DNA of 64,000 bases, from the NCBI RefSeq assembly GCF_000209165.1, contig NC_009048.1, positions 868,001-932,000 on the forward strand, read 5' to 3'. The stretch is from Scheffersomyces stipitis CBS 6054 (lineage: Eukaryota; Ascomycota; Pichiomycetes; Serinales; Debaryomycetaceae). The first letter of the stretch is position 1, and each line of letters starts with the position of its first letter. The notes below the pieces were generated by a model. It had not been told where the DNA came from and did no database searches. It saw only the letters and a program-made list of their open reading frames with translations. The position numbers and the translations under genes are program-made. Shown piece after piece: positions 1 to 9,846 of the stretch.

Positions 1-478
1 GAAGGCAGATTTCCTATCACAATAACGTCGGAGATCCGCAGCATAAAAATAATATTATTATACTATTGTACAATGTAACAGCATGGTAGAGCATCGCAGT
101 AAGCTTATATTATTGCCCCAGTTTCATGACGTCACAGGCTGCGAAAACTTGAAAATTTCGCGTTCTGGTGTTGATCTTTTCCCGAATCGGGGAATCGCAA
201 TAGTTACAGTTGCAAATTCACCGCCCGATTAGGAGCCAATGCTATCGGTTAGAAGCCAGTTCGGTGAGCAGACATCCCCTAATAGCTTTGGGATCCTGTC
301 ATCGGTACATTTTATATTTAACAGAAAAATATCTCACAATAAAAGTTGCCCAACCGCCGGATGTATGTAGCGAATATATAATAGTCATATTTTTCTTTTC
401 CAACACTCTTTTTGCCTATTTTCAGATAATATTTGCGTGGTGGTCTTTGGCATAAGTTGCCCTATAACTCACAACATC
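1..478. other. Upstream region of the first gene
   Basis: No supportable gene. The stretch is AT-rich with a CRE-like TGACGTCA around 127-134. The short frame at 210-455 has no protein-like features and overlaps the next gene in another frame. It most likely holds the promoter of the wall-protein gene that starts at 479. Confidence 0.5.
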
Positions 479-1153
479 ATGTCTCTTGTACCATCCATAT
501 ACTCTGCTCCAATGGCCCTCTTTTCCCTCTCGTTGGTTCTCCCTGCAATGGGAGCCAACCTAGGGGGCCTTGACTCTGTTCCAGACAGTAGCAACGACAG
601 CAGTGACGACAGCAGTGACGACGATAGTGACGACAGTAGTGACGACAATAGTAACGACAATAGTAACGACGACCTGAACGACAATAATGATAACAATAAC
701 GGACAAGCAGCAGCAAAGACAGCAGCACAAACAGCAGCACAAACAGCAGCACAAACAGCAGCACAAACACAAGCACAAACATTACAGAACACATTAAATA
801 CAAACACAAATGCTCAAACACAAGTAGGCACAACGACAGCAGGAACAGCGACAAATACTGGAACCACGGCCAAGACCGGATTGACAGATACTGCTGCTAG
901 TGGAGTCACATATAACCAATGGGGTTTCACCGGATCCCAGTCGAAATGGGAAGATACAACCCTCACAGAGTCTTCTGGCTCAGCATCGGAATCAACAAGC
1001 AATTCTCAAACTACTCACTCAATTCTGAAAAATAAAACTAATAGTGCTCATACTCTTAATAATATGTTGCAGATTCTGGAACGGCCTCAGTGGAAAAATG
1101 CAATAATGGTAGGAGGACTTCTCGTGTTCAGTGCAGTTCTTGGAGTCTTATAA
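479..1153 (+). CDS. Small GPI-anchor-type cell-wall protein, Asp/Ser/Asn-rich
   Basis: Predicted 224-residue secreted wall or membrane protein. I start at the ATG at 479 because it opens directly into a hydrophobic N-terminal signal (about residues 10-26, ending near PAMGAN); the longer frame from 437 would bury this signal. The mature part has an acidic tract of only Asp, Ser and Asn (about residues 37-75), then four tandem AAQT units and a Thr/Ser/Gln-rich stalk. A C-terminal hydrophobic tail follows NAIMVGG, as expected for GPI attachment or membrane insertion. There is no recognisable catalytic domain. The single CTG in the acidic tract (674-676) would be the only non-D/S/N residue if read as Leu, and fits if read as Ser. 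Low-complexity coding could vary in length between strains. The specific family is not recognised. Confidence 0.7.
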   Translation: MSLVPSIYSAPMALFSLSLVLPAMGANLGGLDSVPDSSNDSSDDSSDDDSDDSSDDNSNDNSNDDLNDNNDNNNGQAAAKTAAQTAAQTAAQTAAQTQAQTLQNTLNTNTNAQTQVGTTTAGTATNTGTTAKTGLTDTAASGVTYNQWGFTGSQSKWEDTTLTESSGSASESTSNSQTTHSILKNKTNSAHTLNNMLQILERPQWKNAIMVGGLLVFSAVLGVL

Positions 1154-1289
1154 GATTACCCTAAGTCAACCCAAACCCATGGATACTGCTAGGTAGCTAG
1201 TTTCTTGTATAGTCGAGCTCTCTATAGTATGCTACTTTGAATTAAAGAGAAGCACGTGACACACTTCGCAATTTGTATGGTAGTTGAAA

Positions 1290-2513
1290 ATGAGTAGTTG
1301 TAAGGTTAGAATAATCTATCACTGCTTTTCAGCAATTGCACTGGCGACAGCGCTTTTGTTACTGCTGAAGATGGAAAACGAAAGGCACAGATATTCGTCT
1401 TCGGAAAACAGAAACGGACCTCCGAAAGACATGAACAAAAAACCCAATCCGAATCACAATAGAAGAAGGGAGGTTGTAGCCAGACCTGGACCTCGCCCAT
1501 TGGAGCTTTCGTCTGGGTACTTGACGAAATTGAAGCACCATTTGGCAGCAATACCACATGTTCAACTTTTGGATGCGCTTGAACAACAGTCGAGTCCAAT
1601 TTTGGAAGCATATATAGACCAATATCTAGAGAGCAATAAAAACTTTGCCAGTCATCCTCGGTTACAGCACAAGCACCAGCTTTTCTACTTGAAAGATTGT
1701 ATGCAACAAGTTTTCGGTCGTAAAAGCGTTCTCTTTAGTGTGGATATGGAGGCCTGGGAAATCAATACTAATGTGATCACCGAAATCGGAATATCTATCT
1801 TTGACCCCAGAGGTCAGATGATGCTGATGCTTCCTTCAACTAACCAGATCCATATCCTTATCCAGGAAAACTATGAAAAGAGAAATGGCCGATTTGTTCC
1901 CGACCACTCCAGGAACTTTGTTGGCGGTACGTCGTTGATAATGACCAAATATGAAGCTGCCTGTTTCACCCAAACGTTGATTGACTACTATTTCCAACTA
2001 CCCAACGCTGGATTGAACTGTGCTCTAGTGGGCCACGATGTGAAAGGTGATGTGAAGTGGCTCAAGCAATTAGGAGTAAATTTTCCTGATAATATAAAAA
2101 CTGTAGATACGAGCACGTTGTTCTCAATTACCCAAGGGAAAAACGGCAATAGCTTGAAGAACGCATTGCTGGCTGTAGATATACCTTACTCGTTTCTCCA
2201 CAACGCAGGAAACGATGCCTACTACACTTTACTAGCGGCAATGAAACTCTGTGATCCCCTGTCTCGGTCTCTCTACGGTTTAGATATATTCACAGCAGAG
2301 GAATCGAGAGAGTCGTCGCCATTAACGCCTAATTCTACAGAGTTCGAAGAGTCTAGCGCACCTGCTACTCCAAAGCCAAATGAACCACAGTCTGGGGGGA
2401 GGAAGAATAAAAGGAAGGATGCCCTTCTCAACGCAAACGTCGCCACTCCTGTGGAAATAGAGTCTGCTCTTCATGCGGCATCAGTTGTCTTTCGCCGACC
2501 TCATAAAGCTTAG
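1290..2513 (+). CDS. Gfd2/YDR514C-like DEDD exonuclease-fold protein with N-terminal membrane anchor
   Basis: Predicted 407-residue protein. An in-frame TTG at 1284 precedes the first ATG at 1290, which I take as the start. Residues about 9-27 form a hydrophobic segment followed by a basic Asn/Lys/Arg-rich stretch, resembling a signal anchor. The RNase H-like domain follows: FSVDMEAWE (first Asp and Glu), the GGTS motif, GHDVKGDVKWL (Asp) and NAGNDAYYTLLAAM (last Asp). These are the acidic positions of a DEDD 3'-5' exonuclease fold, as in the fungal Gfd2/YDR514C C-terminal domain. The tail is Ser/Pro-rich and ends with a basic patch. It lies tail-to-tail with TEL2 (44 bp apart), and its paralogue lies on the other side of TEL2. 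Nuclease activity is inferred, not shown. Confidence 0.75.
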   Translation: MSSCKVRIIYHCFSAIALATALLLLLKMENERHRYSSSENRNGPPKDMNKKPNPNHNRRREVVARPGPRPLELSSGYLTKLKHHLAAIPHVQLLDALEQQSSPILEAYIDQYLESNKNFASHPRLQHKHQLFYLKDCMQQVFGRKSVLFSVDMEAWEINTNVITEIGISIFDPRGQMMLMLPSTNQIHILIQENYEKRNGRFVPDHSRNFVGGTSLIMTKYEAACFTQTLIDYYFQLPNAGLNCALVGHDVKGDVKWLKQLGVNFPDNIKTVDTSTLFSITQGKNGNSLKNALLAVDIPYSFLHNAGNDAYYTLLAAMKLCDPLSRSLYGLDIFTAEESRESSPLTPNSTEFEESSAPATPKPNEPQSGGRKNKRKDALLNANVATPVEIESALHAASVVFRRPHKA

Positions 2514-2557
2514 AATTTAATCATTGCATTATCATCGTCATTAGCATCTACATAATC

Positions 2558-5068
2558 TTAATATAAACCATTAGTTAGATCCATGAGCGATCTCTCGTAA
2601 GCTTCAGACACTGTCAGAATCCGCAAGAAAAGTCCAGCGCAAAGACTCTTGACTTTGTTATCAATTAAATGTTCCCAGTTGGCACCTAACCACATCTGGA
2701 CTTGCTGAATATCGTGGTGATGCGTCGTGATCAAATACTGCTCGTCCATAATGTCAAAAATGACAAGGAATCCTGTAACAGCACTTTCAACTATCTGAAG
2801 TTCTTCTACCTTGACCTTCCTCAACACTGGAACCACCAACTGAAAGTATTCCTTAACCATGTCCCTCAAGTTAACTGCAGAGGGATATGCACAATGTAAG
2901 AGTAATGCCAAGGTTCGAATATAGTGTCCTACAAAAATCGTAGAATAATGCCCAATGTCAATTTCTCCAGCTTCATACCATACCCCTACTAAGGGAAAGT
3001 AAAATTTTTGTCCTATTATTCTGTAGAAGTTGTTTATTTTGGGCTTGTCCACATGTTTGTCGCTGTTCTTCTTTCTTTTATACGATTCTGATATACGAAG
3101 AATCTTCCCTCCAGCTATCTTGTTTTTGGACTCATCAGAGGCTTCATCCATCAATTCATCCTGAATCGAAGCCTCTATGGCACGTAAAAACCCAGAGTTA
3201 TTATCAATGGCAACATACTTCTCGTGTAGGCCACTAGGAAGCTGCTTAGAGGGAAAGGAAGTTTCCCTAAATGACGACACAACATCCTCATCCTTGAACC
3301 CTCTAAGCTCTCGCGCTGCCAAAGTGGTTGCTGAAAGGATACTTAACCTCTGTTGAAGGGAATAGTCTCCCGTAAGCAAGAGCCTAAATGTATGTATTGT
3401 CACTTGAGGGTTTGTGACTAGCACTGCTATCATGCATTGTAACCTGGAAGATTCAAAGGTCTTGTCATCAAAAGTGTTACTCAAACCAACAATATTGGTC
3501 ATGAGATCTTCTGAATAAAACTGGATTTCATTTCCGAACGCAAACTTCTGACGTAACAAAGTAGGACCCACTGTAAGTGCTTTTTTTCTCATATCGTAAG
3601 CTAGGGGGTTCTTCTCGTCGATAGTAAGATATTCCAAGAGGTCTTTTATATACAATGGATCTCTTACATTGCCTCGAGATGTAATAGTTGGATCGTCGCT
3701 ATCTGAATCATCATCTGAGTCGTCGTCTGATTCTTTTGCTCCTGGTTGGATAGACGATACTTTCAAAGACGAAAGCTCTTCAACGGGAAGTTCAATTTCT
3801 GGTTGATTGATTACATTCCATGGATCTTCAAGCGGTGGGACTTTAAGGTCGATGAAATCGTCGCTTTTTGCTAGATTTAGGTATACCAGAGCTTCATCTA
3901 TACTGAAAATGGGGTCCTTGCCGTTGAATTCACAGACTTTATCAGCTAAAACAACACCTAGCGATTTGACGTTGCTCGAGTACGAATGAAGTCTGTTTGA
4001 AATCGCATCTAAGAAGACTTTGTCACTCAAGAGACCTTCCAAGAATGGCGTTCCCTTTTTCTGATAAAGCAAATACATGATAAAATGGGTGCGATTCTCC
4101 TGAAGAACGATTGATTCTGATTTGATTGTCAAGTCATCTGCCCATTTCTCCAACACTTTCATTATAAGGCCATTAAACCTCTCGTTCGGAAGCTTTGAGA
4201 GAATGAGAGAAATCAAGACGTTCAAGTTTCTATTCATGCACAAAAGTATTCTTTCCACCATATTATCATCAAAACATTCTGATGTAAAGAACAAGATGTT
4301 TCCGAATGAAACAAGAATCTCATTAGTCTGAGGTTTTAGAAAAACTCTTTTGTTAATATATAGTGTGTACAACTTGACGACAATCTCCCTTTTCTGAAAT
4401 TTTTTCATGACGTTGTAGGATTCTACAAAATAGGACCAATTCTCTGGTGTGAAAAGTAAATCAAAGTAGCCAAATACACTAGAATCGTCTAGCTTGAACA
4501 AGGAACTTGTAAACATGATTGTGTAATTATGATCTATACCACTTTTGAACAATTTGAGCAACGAAACATTCAAGAACGATGTATAGGCTTGGGTAGATTC
4601 GAAGGCTTTATTTTGCACCAGAATACCTGATTTCACGTAGATTTCATTTATGATCCCAAACAAGATTCCTTTAAATACCAATTTATCGATCTCCTTTGCT
4701 TCGAGAAAAGTAGTCTTGTTCTTCTGTAGCAATGTAGGAATCAATTCTAGATTGAAAACCATGGAAAGCAACTTCATGTGGAGTTCAAGCATCTTCTTCT
4801 GTTCTGGATCCTGCGGGTCTCGAAGTAGGGAGATACTATGAACAAGATTACTGAGTCCCACAAGAGACTGAAACACTTTCACTATCTCATTTTGTGTTGG
4901 AGCGGGCAATGATTCAAGGGTCTGAGGAATTGTATAATTTAGCAAGGTAGTTACAAATAGTAGAGCTGGAGGTTTTTCCAGCAGGAGATAGTCTGCAATT
5001 ATCGAGTCAATCTGTGCCAACAGAGGCTCTGATCTTAGAAGCCGGATCTTGCCATCCCAATCTGACAT
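2558..5068 (-). CDS. Tel2, TTT complex subunit (telomere length regulation, PIKK stability)
   Basis: Predicted 836-residue alpha-helical repeat protein. The family acts with Tti1 and Tti2 as an Hsp90 co-chaperone that matures PIK-related kinases (Tor, Tel1/ATM, Mec1/ATR). The C-terminal half is the best match: DPLYIKDLLEYL, then LTVGPTLLRQKF, FDDKTFESSRLQCMIAV and LSILSATTLAARELRGF are typical of the TEL2 conserved domain. An acidic Ser/Asp linker (about residues 443-458) separates the N- and C-terminal helical parts; its CK2-type sites are, in the family, where R2TP/Pih1 docks. The long frame begins at a TTG; the first ATG is at 5066-5068. It is divergent from the gene at 5248, with 179 bp between the start codons. 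Confidence 0.85.
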   Translation of the reverse strand: MSDWDGKIRLLRSEPLLAQIDSIIADYLLLEKPPALLFVTTLLNYTIPQTLESLPAPTQNEIVKVFQSLVGLSNLVHSISLLRDPQDPEQKKMLELHMKLLSMVFNLELIPTLLQKNKTTFLEAKEIDKLVFKGILFGIINEIYVKSGILVQNKAFESTQAYTSFLNVSLLKLFKSGIDHNYTIMFTSSLFKLDDSSVFGYFDLLFTPENWSYFVESYNVMKKFQKREIVVKLYTLYINKRVFLKPQTNEILVSFGNILFFTSECFDDNMVERILLCMNRNLNVLISLILSKLPNERFNGLIMKVLEKWADDLTIKSESIVLQENRTHFIMYLLYQKKGTPFLEGLLSDKVFLDAISNRLHSYSSNVKSLGVVLADKVCEFNGKDPIFSIDEALVYLNLAKSDDFIDLKVPPLEDPWNVINQPEIELPVEELSSLKVSSIQPGAKESDDDSDDDSDSDDPTITSRGNVRDPLYIKDLLEYLTIDEKNPLAYDMRKKALTVGPTLLRQKFAFGNEIQFYSEDLMTNIVGLSNTFDDKTFESSRLQCMIAVLVTNPQVTIHTFRLLLTGDYSLQQRLSILSATTLAARELRGFKDEDVVSSFRETSFPSKQLPSGLHEKYVAIDNNSGFLRAIEASIQDELMDEASDESKNKIAGGKILRISESYKRKKNSDKHVDKPKINNFYRIIGQKFYFPLVGVWYEAGEIDIGHYSTIFVGHYIRTLALLLHCAYPSAVNLRDMVKEYFQLVVPVLRKVKVEELQIVESAVTGFLVIFDIMDEQYLITTHHHDIQQVQMWLGANWEHLIDNKVKSLCAGLFLRILTVSEAYERSLMDLTNGLY

Positions 5069-5247
5069 CGGACTATGATTCAATAAACCGAAAGAGAATT
5101 ACACGACTGCTGACATTGAAATTTTCAAAGAGATAGTCTTGATCTAGATATTTTCGCTAATATTGTGCTTCGCGCAATATGAAAAATCAATAAAATTTCG
5201 CTTCGAGTACAATTTCTACTATTCTTCTTTTTGCTAATGAGCCAGAG
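5069..5247. promoter_or_regulatory. Short bidirectional promoter between TEL2 and the Gfd2-like gene
   Basis: Only 179 bp separate the two divergent ATGs, so both genes must use this segment. It is AT-rich. I see no clear consensus TATA box. Confidence 0.5.
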
Positions 5248-6285
5248 ATGTTTATAGCGAGCCCTATACGATCATGCCTAGCAACGAGATTTGCAACGAG
5301 GCGCTTTGCTTCTCAGACAATTTTGTATACCAAAAGTAAAAACTTGAATAAACCTATAGCGAGTATCGAAGAACATAAGGAAGGAAAGCTACTACCGAAT
5401 GCAGAAAATCTCCAGGAAACAGACCAATTTGACATGGAAGATGAGCTACTCAGAATCAAACAGCTTGATTTGATACGGCTGAAGATGCAGACTGTGAAAG
5501 ACCAGCTGCTGAGACGAGATAAAATGAACGAGTATTTAGAGAGCAGCCATTTCAGATTCCAACAAGAGAAACAGAGTATTCTGTTGAATAAATTAAAAGA
5601 AGCCATGCAGCTTGTTTATCCTCAAGAGCATCCATTAGTGTCAATAGACGTAGAAGCATACGAGAGAAGTTTGGGTAAAGTAACAGAAATAGGAGTAGTC
5701 ATCTACGATCCGCAGGTTCTGCCAGGGTCTGCGGTGCCACTACTAAAGCCTTACCATATCATTATTCAGGAGAATCTCAAATTGGTCAATGGCCGCTATG
5801 TTCCAGACAAGAAGGACCGGTTCATGGGCGGCACTTCTCATGTTCTTCGCAAGAAAGATGCAGAGATGTTTGTGCTGGCCGTCATAGAAAAGTATATAAA
5901 CGGTAGAAATGGAGTATTGGTAGGGCACCACATTGAAGGAGATGTCAAATGGCTCCGAAGCATAGGAGTTAACATTAAGAATGACACTGCTGTAGTTGAC
6001 ACGTTCAGGCTCTTTGCGATATCGAGATCAAGTGGCGGAACACTTCGTGGAGTGTTACGAGAGATCAATGTACCGCATGGAAATCTCCATAATGCTGCGA
6101 ACGATGCCTACTATACGTTAATCGCAGCCATGACGTACTGTGACCCACATCATCGACTTGAAAAGAACTTGGACCAATTTGTCCACATGGAGAAGAAGCT
6201 GGCTGTGGATAAGAAGATGGACTTGTTTTCAGACAGAGCGACGTTCAGAAAGACGACTGCAGAAGAATTGATCCAGCTGCTTTGA
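5248..6285 (+). CDS. Gfd2/YDR514C-like DEDD exonuclease-fold protein, probably mitochondrial
   Basis: Predicted 345-residue paralogue of the 1290-2513 product. The ATG at 5248 opens a basic, Ser/Thr-rich, acid-free N-terminus of about 25 residues with several Arg, typical of a mitochondrial targeting sequence. A Lys/Glu/Gln-rich, probably coiled segment (about 50-120) leads into the nuclease-like domain: VSIDVEAYE, TEIGVVIYDP, FMGGTSHVL, GHHIEGDVKWLRSIGVN, VVDTFRLF and LHNAANDAYYTLIAAM. The four acidic DEDD positions are present. The domain order matches the paralogue almost line for line, but the N-termini differ completely (membrane anchor versus presequence), suggesting different locations. 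Enzymatic activity and substrate are inferred from fold only. Confidence 0.75.
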   Translation: MFIASPIRSCLATRFATRRFASQTILYTKSKNLNKPIASIEEHKEGKLLPNAENLQETDQFDMEDELLRIKQLDLIRLKMQTVKDQLLRRDKMNEYLESSHFRFQQEKQSILLNKLKEAMQLVYPQEHPLVSIDVEAYERSLGKVTEIGVVIYDPQVLPGSAVPLLKPYHIIIQENLKLVNGRYVPDKKDRFMGGTSHVLRKKDAEMFVLAVIEKYINGRNGVLVGHHIEGDVKWLRSIGVNIKNDTAVVDTFRLFAISRSSGGTLRGVLREINVPHGNLHNAANDAYYTLIAAMTYCDPHHRLEKNLDQFVHMEKKLAVDKKMDLFSDRATFRKTTAEELIQLL

Positions 6286-7644
6286 AGGATCTGGGCTTGC
6301 ATATTTAAGGAATAGACATCATAGATAATATAGACCGAGCATAATAATAATAGTAATAGTAAGGTAGTGAATGAACGACGTGGACTGGGAGTTTTGTTCC
6401 AGAACTGAATTACTTTTATTTTTCAGAATAAATGTGAGCAATTCGACTCTTATGGCTAGTAGCTTGCTCTCAGACTATGAACAATGCTCTATTACTTTAA
6501 CGTAAAGTCTATCGGTGAAGACTACGGTTTCTGCACATTTGGAGAAGCCGTGCATCTCATCGCATTCCAAGTTCCCCTCCCCCACACACTAAGAGGTGTC
6601 GCCTAGGTCATCCAGCACTTCCCTGAGATGGTTACCCCAGATTTGTAGGTATGGAATTTTGGTCGAAATGGTAGAACACTAAGTCATCGTCCCCGGAAAA
6701 TAATATCTGCATCTCAAAGAAAAGGGCGAAAAATGTCGGGAGCCCCTCAGACACTAGATTTGGCTGAGGCTGGAAGGGCCGTTCATATTATGGAACTTGC
6801 CAATGTCGACGAGGTCACGACGATATGGAGGTGGCGTCTTTGAAAGGAGATGCAGTTGACCGGAAAAACTCAAGCAAAGTGGTGGAAAAATTAATATTAA
6901 TGTTCCTAATTTTGATAAGTGTGAAGTGTGAAGTAGGCAGAAAAATGAAGATCCAGCAGTTTCAGAAAGCAGACTGAGAACACACGATATAATAGGAACA
7001 AAAAGGTGTGATGGCACAATGGTAGAATAGACGAACACTGCTGTGCAGTTTGTTTCTAGATTCTACTGTCATTCCCTTGCAATCATAGTCAATTTTGTCA
7101 TACAGCAGACAGTTGTTCAAATAAGTGCGAGGAATCCTCATGAGGACAACACTCCATGAAACAAGGCCTGGTTCAAGATCGAGACAGATTCAAGCGAATA
7201 TAGAGAATTAAGATAGCAAGAAATATCAAAGTTTGCACCAATACAAAAGAGCTGCCACGGCATTCAAGTTGCAAAATTCAAGTCCCGTTACTCATTTTCA
7301 GCCGCGCTTTGTGTCTGCGGAAAATTCAAGCCAATTTGTTTATCTTTCGCTATCGGCGATGGATTATTTTTTGGCTGTTATTGTCCACTTGTTAGAGTTG
7401 ATTTTCAAACCTTGTTCATGCATCTGTAGATTTTGAACACTTTTGTTTTTCGTTTAACGATCTTTAGCATTTACTCCAGGACCAAAAGACCGCTTTCTAC
7501 TTCTGGGAAGGGCCGTTAGCTTTGTGTAGGCTGAACTTTTCTTGTTTCTCATTGATTTTGGCAATTTACAACTAGACTACTCTATCTTGTTCCCCATTTT
7601 TCACAGTTTATCTGCCCATTTTTCACATCTCATCCCCCAGTATT
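6286..7644. other. 1.36-kb intergenic region upstream of AVT1
   Basis: No gene that I can support. The frame at 6754-7038 (minus) lacks protein-like features. The DNA contains a C-rich patch (CCCCTCCCCCACAC near 6575) that resembles stress-element or zinc-finger binding sequence, and a long T-rich leader before the ATG at 7645. Confidence 0.5.
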
Positions 7645-9441
7645 ATGTCTGGTTCCGACGACGAAAACGCGGTCGATGAGTACACCTCGTTGATAGCCTC
7701 TAGACGGCCCTCGATCATGTTTCTCGATACGCCTCTTGGCTCATTCAAAGGCCCTAACTCTCTCCACAATTTTGCTTCGTCCTTCACCAGAGCCCAGTCG
7801 TTTGCTGTGTCTAAAATCGACAATGATATCCACAGAGCGAGATCGTTTTTTGTCGAGAATATTGACACTGACGCTGATGACGAGTTGTTTGATCCGGAAT
7901 TAATGATTCCATCACAAAAAGGTGAACGTCTTTCCGTAGTAATCCACGACATCTCGTCTAGAAACCAGCTTTTCATGAATAATGTCAACGAGTTGGACCA
8001 GAACATCTCGCCCAACAACGACGTCTTCTACCACGATGACATCTTGTCCGCCTTGAACGAGTCCAGGTCGAGGCACAACTCGACCTACAATACACCAGGT
8101 GCCATCCCCATTTCGAAAAAGCGTGTATTACCTTCTCCCTCGTTCTCTTCTATCCGTTCTGCGCTCTCATTGGCCACAACATCAGACCATATCAACTTGA
8201 AGAAAATAGAGGACAAAGATGGAAACGTCGTCACGGTATTGGCCGGTCAATCAACAGCACCCCAGACCATCTTCAATTCGATTAACGTTCTCATTGGAGT
8301 GGGCCTCTTGGCTCTTCCTGTAGGTATCTTAAAAGCAGGTTGGTACTTCGGAATTCCCATCTTGGTCATCTGTGGCTTGGCAACTTTCTGGACTGCTGGA
8401 TTATTGTCTAAATGTATGGACACTGATCCCACGATTATGACATATGCTGATTTGGGTTATGCTGCCTATGGTTCCACAGCCAAGTTGTTAATCTCGTTGT
8501 TGTTCTCTATCGATCTCTTGGGAGCCGGAGTTGCGCTTATAGTCTTGTTCAGCGATTCCTTGTACGCTCTTTTAGGCGACGAAGAGGTGTGGACAAGAAC
8601 GCGGTTCAAGTTCCTCAGTTTTGTCGTCTTGACTCCATTCACATTCGTCCCTTTACCAGTATTGTCAATCTTCTCGTTGTTTGGCATTCTCTCGACAATT
8701 TCCATCACTATTCTCGTAGCATTTTGTGGTATCTTGAAAACCGATTCTCCAGGCTCGTTGTTAGCGGTAATGCCCACCAACATCTGGCCGCAATCGTTAC
8801 CTGATCTTCTTTTGGCCATTGGAATCTTAATGGCTCCCTTTGGTGGTCACGCCATCTTCCCTAACTTGAAAACTGATATGAGACACCCATACAAGTTTGA
8901 AAAGACTTTAAGGTACACCTACAGCATTACCATGATCACAGATATGGCAATGGGTGTTTTGGGCTTCTTGATGTTTGGCCACAAATGTAGCAACGAAATA
9001 ACAAACACCTTGTTGTTAACTCTGGGATACCCCGCATGGTGCTATCCTTTGATCAGTGGGTTGATCTGTTTGATTCCCTTGGCCAAAACTCCGTTGAATG
9101 CCAAACCAATTATCTCTACCTTGGACGTCTTGTTCAACGTGCAAGTTCCCAGCGAGCATTTATCGTTGAACTTGCTTAAGGATGTCGGTAAGTTTTTCAT
9201 CAGAGTCGGAGTCAATGCCGTCTTCGTACTCTTGGCCATTTTGTTCCCTGAATTCGACAAGATCATTGGCATTCTTGGAGCTTCCATCTGCTTCGTTATC
9301 TGCATCGTCTTGCCATGCTTGTTCTATTTGAAGTTGTGTTCATCCAAGATGGGAGCTTTGGAAAGAGTACTCATTCAATTTGTTGTATTTTTCACCTCCA
9401 TCTTGGCCGTTGTCGCCACTTGGGCTGTCGTTCAGTTCTAG
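7645..9441 (+). CDS. AVT1-type vacuolar amino-acid transporter
   Basis: Predicted 598-residue member of the amino acid/auxin permease family. In yeast, Avt1 imports neutral amino acids into the vacuole using the proton gradient. The first ~200 residues are hydrophilic, Ser/Asp-rich and cytosolic, as is usual for Avt1. The transporter core starts at APQTIFNSINVLIGVGLLALP, the family's TM1 signature, followed by about ten further membrane segments. These include GILMAPFGGHAIFPNLKTDMRHP and the IPLAKTPLNAKPII loop characteristic of Avt1 homologues. The length is close to S. cerevisiae Avt1 (602). The start at 7645 is the first ATG after a T/C-rich leader. Confidence 0.85.
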   Translation: MSGSDDENAVDEYTSLIASRRPSIMFLDTPLGSFKGPNSLHNFASSFTRAQSFAVSKIDNDIHRARSFFVENIDTDADDELFDPELMIPSQKGERLSVVIHDISSRNQLFMNNVNELDQNISPNNDVFYHDDILSALNESRSRHNSTYNTPGAIPISKKRVLPSPSFSSIRSALSLATTSDHINLKKIEDKDGNVVTVLAGQSTAPQTIFNSINVLIGVGLLALPVGILKAGWYFGIPILVICGLATFWTAGLLSKCMDTDPTIMTYADLGYAAYGSTAKLLISLLFSIDLLGAGVALIVLFSDSLYALLGDEEVWTRTRFKFLSFVVLTPFTFVPLPVLSIFSLFGILSTISITILVAFCGILKTDSPGSLLAVMPTNIWPQSLPDLLLAIGILMAPFGGHAIFPNLKTDMRHPYKFEKTLRYTYSITMITDMAMGVLGFLMFGHKCSNEITNTLLLTLGYPAWCYPLISGLICLIPLAKTPLNAKPIISTLDVLFNVQVPSEHLSLNLLKDVGKFFIRVGVNAVFVLLAILFPEFDKIIGILGASICFVICIVLPCLFYLKLCSSKMGALERVLIQFVVFFTSILAVVATWAVVQF

Positions 9442-9654
9442 GCTGGCTAATCTTTTTGCATCTTTATCTACTTAGTTAATTTACAGTATAGACCATGGGA
9501 TCCGGGAAGCCAGGTCTTTAAACAATTAGAGTCTATAGAATAATATCAAAACTCGTGCTCTCTACATTTGTACTTACACTGTTTATGAATAGCACTACGA
9601 AGCTCAGTGTCTACTCTTTTATCTCGAAGTGATTACTGATACTTGCTCAGAGAG

Positions 9655-9846
9655 TCAGGAGGGTACCTTGAATACATCTCCATGATCTAAAGCTACATTA
9701 ACTCCAGTAGCGTTAATCCACTCGATCTCAAAAGCCAGTTGCTCACATTCCGGATAGGGAACAAACTCAGATTTCTTATCGGTGTCTTCCAGTTCGTGTT
9801 GCATGTGAACTAGCAAAGTGTTACGTATACGCTGGAGTCCACCCAT
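9655..9846 (-). CDS. Possible small protein, 63 residues, unrecognised
   Basis: An ATG-started frame (ATG at 9844-9846) of 63 residues with mixed, non-repetitive composition (MGGLQRIRNTLL at the start, ending DHGDVFKVPS). It has no signal, membrane segment or Cys motif. It is the only short frame in this intergenic region with balanced protein-like composition. I do not recognise a family; it could be a genuine microprotein or chance. An A-rich run lies just upstream of the start. Confidence 0.3.
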   Translation of the reverse strand: MGGLQRIRNTLLVHMQHELEDTDKKSEFVPYPECEQLAFEIEWINATGVNVALDHGDVFKVPS

